A DNA stretch of 64,000 nucleotides from Desulfarculus sp. (GCA_003605055.1 QZKP01000072.1:1-64000); one strand, 5' to 3'. Positions 47,186 through 59,216 are shown, counted from the stretch's first letter. Notes: a model not told the origin generated them from the sequence alone. Numbers and translations: made by a program.

Positions 47186-48337
47186 TTAGTATTTCTCCTT
47201 TTCCGGGTTGGCCAGATTGCGGGCGATGATCAGGCGCTGGATTTGGTTGGAGCCGTCGAATATCTGTATGCCCTTGGCCACCTTGAAAAGCTGGGCCACC
47301 GGGTGCTCGGCCCGGGCCATTTCGGTGCCCAGCACCGTGGAGGCCAGGTCGGCCACCTTCATGGCCGTGTCGCTGGCAAAGCACTTGGCCATGGAGACCA
47401 TGGACTCGATCTGGCGGGCCGAGGCCGCGTGTTCGTCCACCAGGCCGCAGACCCGGTAGATGAGGCTGCGGCAGGCCTCGGTCTGCATCTCCATTTCCGC
47501 CAGGGCGAAGGCCACCGCCTGCTGGGAGAACAGACGTCGGGCCGCGGCGTGGCGCAGGCAGGCCTGCAGCACCCCCTGGGCCGTGCCCAGGGCCATGGCC
47601 GCCGCGCCCCAGACCCGCATGGGGTTGGCCACGTCGGCCAACACCCGCCAGCCCTCGCCCTCGCCCCACAGGCGCATCTCCACGGGCACGAAGACCTTGT
47701 CCAGGAACATCTGGCTGGTGATGGAGCCGTGCAGGCCCATCTTCTTTTCCATGTGGCCGAAGGAGAGCCCCGGCGCCTGGCGGTCCACCAGAAAGGCGCT
47801 GATGCCGCCGGCCTTGGGGCCGGGTCCGGTGCGGGCGAAGGTCAGGTAGTAGCGGGCATGGGGGCCCAGGGTGATGAAGACCTTGCTGCCGGTGAGCGCG
47901 TAGCCGCCCTCCGCGGGCTCGGCCTTGGTCTGGATGCTGGCCGCGTCCGAGCCGTAGTCCGGCTCGGTCAGGCAGAAGGCCAGGGGCTTGTCCCCGTTCT
48001 TTAGCTCGCCGAACAGGCGCTTCTTCTGCTCCCGGCTGCCGGTGATGGCGATGGTCCTGAGCACCGCGTTGGAGGGGAACACCAACAGCGCCGCGCTGGG
48101 GCTGGCCGTGGCGATGGTCTCCACCATCAGGGCCAGGGTGGTGGCGTCGGCCCCGCGCCCGCCGTACTCCTTGGGCATGGCCAGGCAGAAAAGCTTCTCG
48201 CGGGCAAAGGCCTCATAAGCCGCCTGGGGAAAGGCGCTCTGGGCCTCGATCTCCTGGGCAATGGGGGCGATCTCCCGGGCCACCAGCTCCCGCATGCGCT
48301 GTCGGAACTCGCTCTGGGTCTGGCTCAAAAAAAGCAT
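47186..48337 (-). CDS. Acyl-CoA dehydrogenase
   Basis: MPKEYGGRGADATTLALMVETIA; CLTEPDYGSDAASIQ; IFDGSNQIQRLIIARNL. Confidence 0.9.
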   Translation of the reverse strand: MLFLSQTQSEFRQRMRELVAREIAPIAQEIEAQSAFPQAAYEAFAREKLFCLAMPKEYGGRGADATTLALMVETIATASPSAALLVFPSNAVLRTIAITGSREQKKRLFGELKNGDKPLAFCLTEPDYGSDAASIQTKAEPAEGGYALTGSKVFITLGPHARYYLTFARTGPGPKAGGISAFLVDRQAPGLSFGHMEKKMGLHGSITSQMFLDKVFVPVEMRLWGEGEGWRVLADVANPMRVWGAAAMALGTAQGVLQACLRHAAARRLFSQQAVAFALAEMEMQTEACRSLIYRVCGLVDEHAASARQIESMVSMAKCFASDTAMKVADLASTVLGTEMARAEHPVAQLFKVAKGIQIFDGSNQIQRLIIARNLANPEKEKY

Positions 48338-48563
48338 GTCCCCTCCTGGCCAAGACAGGCTCATACCAAGGGCGGACCGTTGGTCGAGTCCTTATAGCCC
48401 ATTTGCCCGGGGTTTACAAGAATCCGCCGTTACAATGTAGCTATAACCCAGTGAAGCCGCAAACAATATTTTAGAAAACCGGGCCGCCGCGCCAGGGCCC
48501 GGCCTGTTAGGGCCGTGGCAAAAAAGACTTCGCCCCCCAAGACTCGCGCATTAGACTCTTATT

Positions 48564-49160
48564 ATGTGCCGGTTGCTGATTGCCATGTTCCTGGCGGCCC
48601 TGTTGGCCGCCGCCGCGCTGGCCCCGGCCCAGGACCAGGCCCCGGGCCAGGGCCCCCCGCCCATCGCCGGAGAGCAGGAGCTCAGCGACGGGGTGCGCGC
48701 CGGCCGCCTGCGGCGGGACGCCCTGGTGCGCCAGGGCCGCAGTCTTTCTTACCTGCAGAGGCTTCGGCTATACTATTACGCCCAGGAGTTGGAGCCCTAT
48801 TTCCTGGGCGTGGAGGAGGCCATCCGGGACCTGGCCCGCACGTCAATCTCCGACGCCGAGGGCCTGGCCCAGGGCCGGCGGCGGCTGTATGAGGCCCTGC
48901 AGCAGGCCCGGGCCCGCCTGGCCGCGGCCCAGCGGCCGGGGCTGGAGATCGAGTGGCGGCGGGGGCTCACCGGCCTGATCTACCTGGATTTCGACTGGCG
49001 GGACCGGGTGGCGGAGCAGAAAAAGAACGAGATCAAAAACCCCTATGACCTGGCGGCCCTGCTGGACTGCCTGGACGCGCGCCTGCGGGGCCTGGAGAAG
49101 GGGGCCCTAGAGGGCTGCCCGGCGGCCGCCGGTGGGGTGGTCGAGGACGTGAGACCGTGA
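48564..49160 (+). CDS. Hypothetical exported protein
   Basis: Signal-peptide-like N-terminus; overlaps the next ORF. Confidence 0.5.
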   Translation: MCRLLIAMFLAALLAAAALAPAQDQAPGQGPPPIAGEQELSDGVRAGRLRRDALVRQGRSLSYLQRLRLYYYAQELEPYFLGVEEAIRDLARTSISDAEGLAQGRRRLYEALQQARARLAAAQRPGLEIEWRRGLTGLIYLDFDWRDRVAEQKKNEIKNPYDLAALLDCLDARLRGLEKGALEGCPAAAGGVVEDVRP

Positions 49161-49393
49161 CGCAGAGCGACCCCATGTTGGAGGCGGCCCGCCTGGAGCG
49201 GGAGCTAGCCGATCTGGCCCAGGAGCGGGCCGCCTGCCAGGCGCTCGTACGCGAACTCCTGGATAAGGAGGCCGACGGCCAGGCCGGCCTGGCCGCGGCC
49301 ATACACCAAGCCAAGCAGCGCAGGATGATGTTGGCCACCCAGACTCAGCACCTTAAGGCGCGCCTTAACGCGCTGTTGCTGAACGTGGACTGA
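49157..49393 (+). CDS. Hypothetical coiled-coil protein
   Basis: Overlaps previous stop (GTGA); heptad-rich sequence. Confidence 0.45.
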   Translation: MTQSDPMLEAARLERELADLAQERAACQALVRELLDKEADGQAGLAAAIHQAKQRRMMLATQTQHLKARLNALLLNVD

Positions 49394-49410
49394 AGCGAGG
49401 GAGAGCGGGC

Positions 49411-50349
49411 ATGGACAAGAAAATCCTTATCTCGGTGGACGGCTCCCAGGCGGCGGACCGGGCCGTGGACTACGTGGGGCTCATGGAGGGGGCCATGATC
49501 CGGGAGCTCAGAGTCACCCTGTTCCACGTCATGAACCCACTGCCGCCCTTCCTGCGCCGGGAAAGCCAGCGCGACACGGCCTCCTTCAAGCGCCTGCAGG
49601 AGCTGGAGCGCAAAAACCGCCAGGGGGCCCAGCAGGTGCTGGAGCACTGCGCCCAGCGCCTGTACCGGCACGGCCTGGAGGTGGAGCAGGTGGAGCAGAA
49701 GGCTGGCCCGCGCACCAGCGACGCGGCCCGGGACATCCTCTTCGAGGCCGAGCACGGCATGTACGACGCGGTGGTGCTGGGCCGCCGGGGGCTGTCCAAG
49801 GCCCAGGAGCTGTTCGTGGGCAGCGTGACCAACAAGGTCTTACAGCACGCCGAGCGCCTGCCGGTGTGGGTGGTGGGCGGCCAGGTGACCAGCCTCAAGG
49901 TGCTCTGCGCCGTGGACGGCTCCGAGGGCTCGCTCAAGGCCGTGGACCATATGGCTTTCATGCTGGGCGAGAACCCCGAGTGCCGCATCACCCTGTTCCA
50001 CGTCGGCGCCACCCTGGGCGACTACTGCACCCTGGAGTTCGAGAACAAGGAGTTGGCCGCGGGCATCGAGAAGGACATCATGCACGCCCAGGCCCGCTGC
50101 ATGGACGACTTCTACGCCCGGGCCCACAAGATCCTCATGGACAGCGGCTTCACCCCCGAGCAGATAGAGACCAAGACCAAAGAGGGCGGCCTGGGAGTGG
50201 CCGGGGCCATCCTGGACGAGGTGCGCCGGGGCGACTACGGCACCGTGGTCCTGGGCCGGCGCGGCGAGAACGCCTCCTTCTTCCTGGGCCACGTCAGCGA
50301 CCGGGTGGTCTCCCGCGGCAGCGACGCGGCGGTGTGGATCGTGGGTTAG
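49411..50349 (+). CDS. Tandem-domain universal stress protein
   Basis: Two UspA halves: KILISVDGSQAADRAVDYVG...VVLGRRG and KVLCAVDGSEGSLKAVDHM...VVLGRRGENASFFLGHVSDRVV. Confidence 0.9.
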   Translation: MDKKILISVDGSQAADRAVDYVGLMEGAMIRELRVTLFHVMNPLPPFLRRESQRDTASFKRLQELERKNRQGAQQVLEHCAQRLYRHGLEVEQVEQKAGPRTSDAARDILFEAEHGMYDAVVLGRRGLSKAQELFVGSVTNKVLQHAERLPVWVVGGQVTSLKVLCAVDGSEGSLKAVDHMAFMLGENPECRITLFHVGATLGDYCTLEFENKELAAGIEKDIMHAQARCMDDFYARAHKILMDSGFTPEQIETKTKEGGLGVAGAILDEVRRGDYGTVVLGRRGENASFFLGHVSDRVVSRGSDAAVWIVG

Positions 50350-50449
50350 CCGCGGAGGCGGCAGAAGGGCCTCTGTGATGCGCTTTCCTGAATTGCTTGC
50401 GATTGCTGAGAGTTAAACCTTAGCGTCTCATCCATTAGAAGCTAGCCAG

Positions 50450-50490
50450 TTTGTGTCTCATTTTTTGTAGAATATGATACACAAAGCTTT
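50450..50490 (+). terminator. AT-rich hairpin downstream of usp
   Basis: TTTGTGTCTCAT (50450-50461) pairs with ATGATACACAAA (50474-50485), one mismatch, then GCTTTTT. Confidence 0.45.
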
Positions 50491-50540
50491 TTGCGTCTCA
50501 CCGGTGAGACACGAGCCGCCCTGCCCCGCGCCCCGGCCGC

Positions 50541-51056
50541 CTACTGCCCGGCAATGGTGAAGCGCCAGCGGCAGTGCAGATCCGGCGGGTGGGGATCGGG
50601 CGGGGCGAAGAGGCACTCCACCCTTATGCGCGGGTCTATCTCCTGGGCGAAGCCCTCGAACTCGGCCCGGTGCATGTCCTGGCAGGGGTACTCGCCCAGG
50701 CCGCGCCGGAGCCGGCCTTCCTGGGCCGCGCAGGAGGGCACCTGGATGAACAGCTCGCCCTGGCCCTGGCTGAACTGGTAGCCCACCAGCATGGACCAGG
50801 GGAAAAGGCGCAGGGCCTGCCCAAAGCCCTCCAGGCCGCCCTGGCTGAGGCCGAAGCGCTGCTTAAGGTCCCGGGCGGCCAGCCGGCCCACCTTGCCCCA
50901 GACCTGTTCGTTGATCCGGCAGGCCTCCTCCAGGCCGTACTTCCCCTCGATGTTGATGAACCAGAAGGCGTCCATGACCCGGTAGTTGTGCAGCAGGAAC
51001 TCCAGGTAGCTGAGGAGCCGCTCCCGGGGCCAGTCCTTGAGTCCGCCCAGGTCCAT
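50541..51056 (-). CDS. DUF6125-like hypothetical protein
   Basis: LSYLEFLLHNYRVMDAFWFINIEGKYGLEEACRINEQVWGKVGRLAARDL pattern. Confidence 0.6.
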   Translation of the reverse strand: MDLGGLKDWPRERLLSYLEFLLHNYRVMDAFWFINIEGKYGLEEACRINEQVWGKVGRLAARDLKQRFGLSQGGLEGFGQALRLFPWSMLVGYQFSQGQGELFIQVPSCAAQEGRLRRGLGEYPCQDMHRAEFEGFAQEIDPRIRVECLFAPPDPHPPDLHCRWRFTIAGQ

Positions 51057-51058
51057 GC

Positions 51059-51901
51059 TCAGGCCTCCTCGCCCCAGGCGCGGGCCGAGCGGGCGATCTT
51101 CTTGTGCACCGTGGCCCAGGTCTTGGTGGTCAGAAAGGATTGGGGCCAGCGCTCAAGCATCCGCTGGAACATGTCCCAGGGCAGGCTGAGGCTCATCTCG
51201 TCGGTTTTGAAAAACTTGCGCGCCGAGGGGTCCCAGCCGCCCAGCACCGCCTTCTGCTCGCCCTGCACCAGGTAACGGTAGGGCCAGGCGATGAGGTTGC
51301 TGCAGGCCGCGCCCATGGGCGAGCGCACCGCCTCCAGGTCCCCGGTGGCGAAGGTGGCCAACTGGTGCAGGCCGCAGAGGGTCTCCGGCCGGCAGAAAAA
51401 GGCCACCAGGTCCGGCTCCTCCGCGGGCCCGAACTGCTCAATGGGCTTGAGGATGCAGTAGCGGGCCGGGGCTGGCAGGGGGTCTATGGTCTCAAAGAAG
51501 CAGCGGCAGGCCTCGGGCGAGTCAAAGTAGCGCTCGCCCTCCAGGCGGCCGGGCACGCCGGTGGAGACGTAATACACGATGGTGTCGGTCTGGGGCCCCA
51601 GAAAGCCCAGGTAAAAGGCCCCGCCCGGACAGCCGAAGCGCTCCACGTCGAAGTAGGCCGCGGCCTGCTTGCGCCGCGCCCGCCAGATGGTGCCCATGAC
51701 GCAGGAGAAGCTTTCGAACACCTGGGGCCAGTCCACCTGGCCCCTCTGCTCCTTCTCCCGGGTGGGCAGCAGGCCGGGCATGGGCGCCGGCGAGAGCCCC
51801 TGGGCCGGCGGCTGGTCGCTGTAGAAGATGCCCAGGGGGCTTTCGGCGCAGCCGATGGTCTTGAGAAACTCCGGCAGGCCCGCGATGTGGGATGGCTCCA
51901 T
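51059..51901 (-). CDS. DUF169-family protein
   Basis: ESPLGIFYSDQPP...KPIEQFGPAEEPDLVAFFCRPETLCGLHQLATFATGDLEAVRSPMGAACSNLIAWP. Confidence 0.75.
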   Translation of the reverse strand: MEPSHIAGLPEFLKTIGCAESPLGIFYSDQPPAQGLSPAPMPGLLPTREKEQRGQVDWPQVFESFSCVMGTIWRARRKQAAAYFDVERFGCPGGAFYLGFLGPQTDTIVYYVSTGVPGRLEGERYFDSPEACRCFFETIDPLPAPARYCILKPIEQFGPAEEPDLVAFFCRPETLCGLHQLATFATGDLEAVRSPMGAACSNLIAWPYRYLVQGEQKAVLGGWDPSARKFFKTDEMSLSLPWDMFQRMLERWPQSFLTTKTWATVHKKIARSARAWGEEA

Positions 51902-51961
51902 AGCCTCCTCCTTGCTGGGTGGGCGTTGGGTCCATTATATGCGGCGGCCGCGGCGGGCGCA

Positions 51962-51998
51962 AAAAAAGGCCGGCCCCCCTTTCGGGAAGGCCGGCCCG
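51962..51998 (-). terminator. Rho-independent terminator of dnaK
   Basis: Plus strand AAAAAAA-GGCCGGCC...GGCCGGCC; minus strand stem followed by TTTTTTT. Confidence 0.75.
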
Positions 51999-52033
51999 CG
52001 GGCTTGCAAGGGAGGGGAGGAGTGTTTGCAGCC

Positions 52034-53950
<1,917 letters not shown>

Positions 53951-54245
53951 TAGCCTGTCCCTCCTGACGTTATAAACTCTGCCGCCTTGGCAGGCGGACG
54001 CGATCTGGTTGTTTTCTCTAGCTAAAAAAGCCCAGCCCAGGGCCGGGTCCAGCTTCACATCTAAAGTTAAGTCCTCACCCGGCCATGTCAAGCGTCCAAG
54101 TACACCATTTGCATGCTTTTTTATGGGTTACGCCCCAGGTGGATTTTGCGTATATTAAAAAAAGACTTAACTTAAATGGGCACGGGGCAGGCGGCCCGAG
54201 GCGGCCAGCCCCTCAGTAGTTAGTCATTCTAGGAGCTTAGCAGTC

Positions 54246-54671
54246 ATGGACCGAGATTTTCCCCTGGGCGGCCGCCTGTTCAGCGCACGCCTACGCCAGA
54301 TGTTGGACAACCTGCAGCGGCCGGGGCCCTCTGAGGAGGGCGGGGCCTGGTCGCCGGCGGTGGACATCGTGGAGACGCCCCAGGCGGTGGTGATCGTGGC
54401 CGAGCTGGCCGGGGTGCGGCGCGAGGACATCAAGGTATTGGTGGACGGCGAGGTGGTGCGCATTTACGGCCGCCGCGAGCCCAGCCTGCACCAGCCCGGC
54501 GCCCGCTACCACCGCCTGGAGATCGAGTCCGGCGACTTCGTGCGCTCCTTCCGCATCGGGGTGCCCTTCGACCCTCAGGGGGTGGAAGCCACCACCTCCA
54601 TGGGGCTGCTGAAAATCACGCTGCCCAAGCGCGAGGCCTCCCGGCGCAAGATAGACGTTGAGGCCGTCTGA
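54246..54671 (+). CDS. Small heat-shock protein (Hsp20/alpha-crystallin)
   Basis: [52 protein letters not shown]. Confidence 0.9.
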   Translation: MDRDFPLGGRLFSARLRQMLDNLQRPGPSEEGGAWSPAVDIVETPQAVVIVAELAGVRREDIKVLVDGEVVRIYGRREPSLHQPGARYHRLEIESGDFVRSFRIGVPFDPQGVEATTSMGLLKITLPKREASRRKIDVEAV

Positions 54672-57214
54672 TGACGGACGGGAAAAAGATCATGAGTGAA
54701 CAAGATCTGCGGTCCGACGAGCCGGTGTCCGTGAGCCTGGCCGACGCAGACCCCGACCAGCGCCCCTCGCCGGGGCGGCTGGTGCGGCTGCCCGTGGTGC
54801 TGCCCATCCTGGCGGTGAAGGACCAGAGCATGTTCCCGCGTATGGTCCTGCCCATGCTCATCTCCGATTCCCGGCACCAGCGCCTGGTGGACGAGGTGCT
54901 CGCCGGCGACAAGATCGTGGGCCTGGTGGCCCTCCGGGGCGAGACCAGCGCCGAGGAGGTGAAAAGCGCCGCGGACCTCTATGACGTGGGCGTGGCCGCC
55001 CAGGTCCTGCAGATGGCCAAGAGCGAGAGCGAGGGCGTGCGCCTGGTGGCCCAGGGCCTGACCCGTTTCCGGCTCCAGGAGCTGATCCACACCGAGCCCT
55101 TCCTGCTGGCCCGGGTGGAGGCGGTGAGCGACATCCTCAGCGAGGACCTGGAGAGCAAGGCCCTGGTCAGCAACCTGCGCGGCCTGTTCCGGCGGGTGCT
55201 GGATCTGTCCCCCCACCTGCCCAGCGAGCTCACCTCCCTGGTGGCCAGCGTGGACCACCCCGGCGCCCTGTGCGACATGGTGGCCAGCGCCCTGAACCTG
55301 AACCCCGAGGAGCGCCAGAGCATCGTGGAGGCCCTGGACGTCGCCGAGCGCCTGCGCCGGGTGGTGACCCTGCTCAACCGCGAGATACAGGTGCTGGAGC
55401 TGGGCAGCAAGATTCAGAACCAGGTCAAGGAGGGGCTGGACAAGACCCAGCGCGAGTACTACCTGCGCCAGCAGCTGAAGGCCATCCAGGCCGAGCTGGG
55501 CGAACAGGAGCCCGGCGAAAGCGAGACCGCCGAACTGCGCCGCAAGCTGGAGGAGAAGCTCCTGAGCGATGAGGTGCGCGCCGAGGCCGAGCGCGAGTTG
55601 AAGCGCCTGGAGGCCATGCACCCCTCCAGCGCCGAGTACCACGTGATCACCACCTACCTGGATTGGATACTGCACCTGCCCTGGCAGGAGCAGACCGAGG
55701 ACCACCTGGACATCAAGCAGGCCCGGGCCGTCCTGGAGGCGGACCACTACGACCTGGACAAGGTCAAGCGCCGCATCCTGGAGTATCTGGCGGTGCGCAA
55801 GCTCAACCCGGAGATGAAAGGCCCCATCCTGTGCCTGGTGGGCCCGCCGGGGGTTGGCAAGACCTCCCTGGGCCGCTCCATCGCCCGGGCCCTGGGGCGC
55901 AAGTTCGCCCGCATCAGCCTGGGGGGCGTGCGCGACGAGGCCGAGATACGCGGCCACCGCCGCACCTACGTGGGCGCCCTGCCCGGCCGCATCATCCAGA
56001 GCGTGCGCCGGGCCGGCAGCCGCAACCCGGTGTTCATGCTCGACGAGGTGGACAAGGTGGGCGCCGACTTCCGGGGCGACCCCAGCAGCGCCCTCTTAGA
56101 GGTGCTGGACCCGGAGCAGAACTTCTCTTTCTCCGACCACTACCTGGACCTGCCCTTTGACCTGAGCAAGGTGATGTTCATCACCACGGCCAACGTGCTG
56201 GACACCATACCCCCGCCGCTCAGGGACCGCATGGAGGTGCTGGAGATACCCGGCTACACCGCCGAGGACAAGCTGGCCATCGCCAAGCGCTACCTGGTGC
56301 CCCGCCAGCGCAAGGAGCACGGCCTGAGCGCCAAGCAACTGACCATCGCCGACGCGGCCATCAAGCTGCTCATTTCCGGCTACACTCGCGAGGCGGGCCT
56401 GCGCAACCTGGAGCGGGAGATCGGCGCCCTGTGCCGCTGGGCCGCCCGGACCATCGCCGAGGGCGAAACGAAGAAGGTGGCCGTCAGCAAGGGCGACGTG
56501 GCCGAGGTGCTGGGGCCCCAGCGCATCCTGCCCGACACCGCGCTGCGCACCGCGGTGCCCGGCGTGGCCACCGGCCTGGCCTGGACCCCCTCCGGCGGCG
56601 ACATCCTGTTCGTGGAGGCCTCGCGCATGCCCGGCAAGGGCAACCTCTCCCTCACCGGCCAGTTGGGCGAGGTGATGAAGGAGTCGGCCCAGGCCGCGGT
56701 GAGCTATCTGCGGGCCAACGCCGAAAACTTCGGCCTGGAGCCGGACTTCGCGGCCCACACCGACATCCACGTGCACGTGCCGGCCGGGGCCATTCCCAAG
56801 GACGGCCCCAGCGCCGGGGTGACCATGTTCACGGCCCTCTTGTCGCTGCTCTCGGGCCGGCCGGTGCGCTCGGACGTGGCCATGACCGGCGAGATCACCC
56901 TGCGGGGCATGGTGCTGCCCGTGGGGGGCATCAAGGAGAAAGTGCTGGCCGCCCACCGGGCGGGCATCAGGACCCTGATCCTGCCCGCGGCCAATGAGCG
57001 CGACCTGGTGGACGTGCCGGACAAGGTAAAGAAGCAGCTCGGCTTCCACTTCGCCGAGCGCATGGACCAGGTGGCCGCCTGGGCCCTGGCGGCCAAGCCG
57101 GGCCGGGCCAAGAAGGCCAAGGCCGGCGCCAAGAAGGCCCGGCCCCGTAAGACCGCCGCCAAGGCCAAGCCTCGCCAGGCGGCCGAGAGAAAGGCGGCCC
57201 GGGGCAAGGGCTAG
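54671..57214 (+). CDS. lon: ATP-dependent protease Lon with basic Ala/Lys-rich C-terminal extension
   Basis: [51 protein letters not shown]; catalytic [14 protein letters not shown]; start may be 54692. Confidence 0.96.
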   Translation: MTDGKKIMSEQDLRSDEPVSVSLADADPDQRPSPGRLVRLPVVLPILAVKDQSMFPRMVLPMLISDSRHQRLVDEVLAGDKIVGLVALRGETSAEEVKSAADLYDVGVAAQVLQMAKSESEGVRLVAQGLTRFRLQELIHTEPFLLARVEAVSDILSEDLESKALVSNLRGLFRRVLDLSPHLPSELTSLVASVDHPGALCDMVASALNLNPEERQSIVEALDVAERLRRVVTLLNREIQVLELGSKIQNQVKEGLDKTQREYYLRQQLKAIQAELGEQEPGESETAELRRKLEEKLLSDEVRAEAERELKRLEAMHPSSAEYHVITTYLDWILHLPWQEQTEDHLDIKQARAVLEADHYDLDKVKRRILEYLAVRKLNPEMKGPILCLVGPPGVGKTSLGRSIARALGRKFARISLGGVRDEAEIRGHRRTYVGALPGRIIQSVRRAGSRNPVFMLDEVDKVGADFRGDPSSALLEVLDPEQNFSFSDHYLDLPFDLSKVMFITTANVLDTIPPPLRDRMEVLEIPGYTAEDKLAIAKRYLVPRQRKEHGLSAKQLTIADAAIKLLISGYTREAGLRNLEREIGALCRWAARTIAEGETKKVAVSKGDVAEVLGPQRILPDTALRTAVPGVATGLAWTPSGGDILFVEASRMPGKGNLSLTGQLGEVMKESAQAAVSYLRANAENFGLEPDFAAHTDIHVHVPAGAIPKDGPSAGVTMFTALLSLLSGRPVRSDVAMTGEITLRGMVLPVGGIKEKVLAAHRAGIRTLILPAANERDLVDVPDKVKKQLGFHFAERMDQVAAWALAAKPGRAKKAKAGAKKARPRKTAAKAKPRQAAERKAARGKG

Positions 57215-57270
57215 ACAGGCTCCAGCGAGGTTAGAGGCAAGGACGGCCGCTCTGCATATAATAGAGTAAA

Positions 57271-57301
57271 GGCGCTCCGCCGAGAGGCGGGGCGCTTTTT
57301 A
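57271..57301 (+). terminator. Rho-independent terminator of lon
   Basis: GGCGCTCCGCC-GAGA-GGCGGGGCGC-TTTTT. Confidence 0.7.
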
Positions 57302-57527
57302 TGGGCGGCTGATCCAGGGAGGCCCCTTGCCAGTGGTTGCCCTGGCCCGAACCAAACAAAAAACGACCGTAGATGACTTGAACAGCCGCCGGTGGTTTTC
57401 CGGGCGCCGCGGGTACAGGAGGGCCTGACCGTACCTAGCGGCCGAGCCTGACCCGCCGGCCCAGGCCACCTCCTTCTTCTTACTCTCGACCTACCGGCTT
57501 TATTCTTTGCGCATCCCCCCGCCCCAA

Positions 57528-57556
57528 ATAAAAACCGCCGCCCGGCGGGCGGCGGT
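57528..57556 (-). terminator. Rho-independent terminator of mltD
   Basis: Minus strand CCGCCGCCCGCCGGGCGGCGG-TTTTTATTT. Confidence 0.7.
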
Positions 57557-57575
57557 GGGTTTGTCGAGGCTAAGC

Positions 57576-59216
57576 CTAGGAGTCGTCCCGCTTGACCATC
57601 AGGCGGTCGCCGGGGGTGATGTCGTTGGAGGTCAGGCCGTTCCAGCGCTTGAGCTGAGCCGGGGTCACCTTGAAGCGCCGGCCGATGTTCCACAGGTTGT
57701 CCCCCCGCTTGACCACATACACCACGCGGTCGGACTTGGAGGCGGGCCCGGTGACCAGCTTGCCCTCGGCCTTGGCGCTGGGCACGTACAGCACCAGCTT
57801 CTGGCCGGACTTGATGCGTCCGTTGCGCTGGTCGTTCCAGCGCACGATCTGCCGCCAGTCTATGTTGTAGGAGCGGGCGATGTGCCACAGGGTGTCGCCC
57901 GGCCGCACCGTGTGCACGATCTTCTGCACGCCGCGGGGTTTGCTGGCCAGGCGGGGCAGGCTCTTCTCGCTGCGCCTGGCCTGGGCGTAGACCTTGACCT
58001 TCTCGTTGGAGGGGATGACCACCTTCTGGCCCAAGCGCAGGCGCCGCGGGTCCAGGCCGGGGTTGGCGGCCAGCAGGTCGTTGAGTTTCACGCCGTGGGC
58101 CCGGGCCAGGCGGCCCAGGGTGTCGCCCTTGCTCACCCGCACGGTCACCGCGCCGATGCGGGCCAGGCGCTTGGGCGGGGGCAACTGGGCATAGGCCGTA
58201 TCGAAGACGATCTTGCGGCCCTGGGGTATGCGCAGGGAGTATTTGCCTTCCACGGGCGGGGTGGCCCAGCGCCGCAACTCCGGGTTGATCTCGCTGAGCT
58301 GGCTGGTGCTGATGCCCGCCAGCTTGGCGGCCACGCCCAGGGCGGTGCCCGGATGCACCTGCACCGTGTCAAAGGTCATGGGCGGCTGGTAGGCGATGTT
58401 GGTGAAGCCGTATTTCTCGGGCTCCTTGGCGATCAAGGCCGCGGCGATCATCTTGGGCACGTACTGCTTGGTCTCGCGCTTGATGTAGTTGCCCCGAGCC
58501 TTGCTGATGGACCAGAAGTCGTCGGCGTTGTAGCGCTTGAGGGCCTTGCGGATCTTGGCCTCGCCGGCGTTGTAGGCCGCCGCGGCCAGGTACCAGGAGC
58601 CGAACTCGTCGTGCAGGTCCTTCAGGTAGCGCGCGGCGGCGTGGGTGGATTTCACAGGGTCGCGGCGCTCGTCCACCCAGTAGTTGATCTTGAGGTTGTA
58701 GCGCCGGCCGGTGCCCTGTATGAACTGCCAGGGCCCCACCGCGTGCGCCCGGGAATAGGCCTGGCAGGAGAAGCCGCTCTCGATCATGGCCAGATACGCC
58801 AGGTCCTCGGGCAGGCCGTACTGCCGGAGGATGCCGCGCATCATGGGCAGGTAGCGCCCCGAGCGCGACAGCCACAGGGCGAAACGCTTGGGCACCTGGG
58901 ACTGGAAATAGTCGATGGACTCCTGCACCTCTTTGTTGATCACGATGGGAATATCGTAGGTGACCTTGGAGGGCTGATCCGAGGCCCCGGGCTCGGTCTT
59001 TTCGGTGACCACATCCTTCTCGCCCAGGGACTTGAGCTCCTGGGCCACCCGGGCCGAGAGCTCCTCCGGGGTGGGCTGGGGTCGCTTGGCAGAGAGCAGG
59101 GAGCGCTCCGGACCCTCGACCCTCTGGGGGGAGGAAGAAAAGGTGGAGCAGCCAGCGGCCACCAGGGCGCACATGACCACAGGGAGCAGGAGGCGGTGCT
59201 TCATAAAACCTTCCAT
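57576..59216 (-). CDS. mltD: MltD-type membrane-bound lytic transglycosylase with multiple LysM domains
   Basis: Lipobox AAGC; AMIESGFSCQAYSRAHAVGPWQFIQGTGRRYNLKINYWVDERRDPVKSTHAAARYLKDL; LysM VRPGDTLWHIARSYNI, VKRGDNLWNIGRRFKV. Confidence 0.93.
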   Translation of the reverse strand: MEGFMKHRLLLPVVMCALVAAGCSTFSSSPQRVEGPERSLLSAKRPQPTPEELSARVAQELKSLGEKDVVTEKTEPGASDQPSKVTYDIPIVINKEVQESIDYFQSQVPKRFALWLSRSGRYLPMMRGILRQYGLPEDLAYLAMIESGFSCQAYSRAHAVGPWQFIQGTGRRYNLKINYWVDERRDPVKSTHAAARYLKDLHDEFGSWYLAAAAYNAGEAKIRKALKRYNADDFWSISKARGNYIKRETKQYVPKMIAAALIAKEPEKYGFTNIAYQPPMTFDTVQVHPGTALGVAAKLAGISTSQLSEINPELRRWATPPVEGKYSLRIPQGRKIVFDTAYAQLPPPKRLARIGAVTVRVSKGDTLGRLARAHGVKLNDLLAANPGLDPRRLRLGQKVVIPSNEKVKVYAQARRSEKSLPRLASKPRGVQKIVHTVRPGDTLWHIARSYNIDWRQIVRWNDQRNGRIKSGQKLVLYVPSAKAEGKLVTGPASKSDRVVYVVKRGDNLWNIGRRFKVTPAQLKRWNGLTSNDITPGDRLMVKRDDS

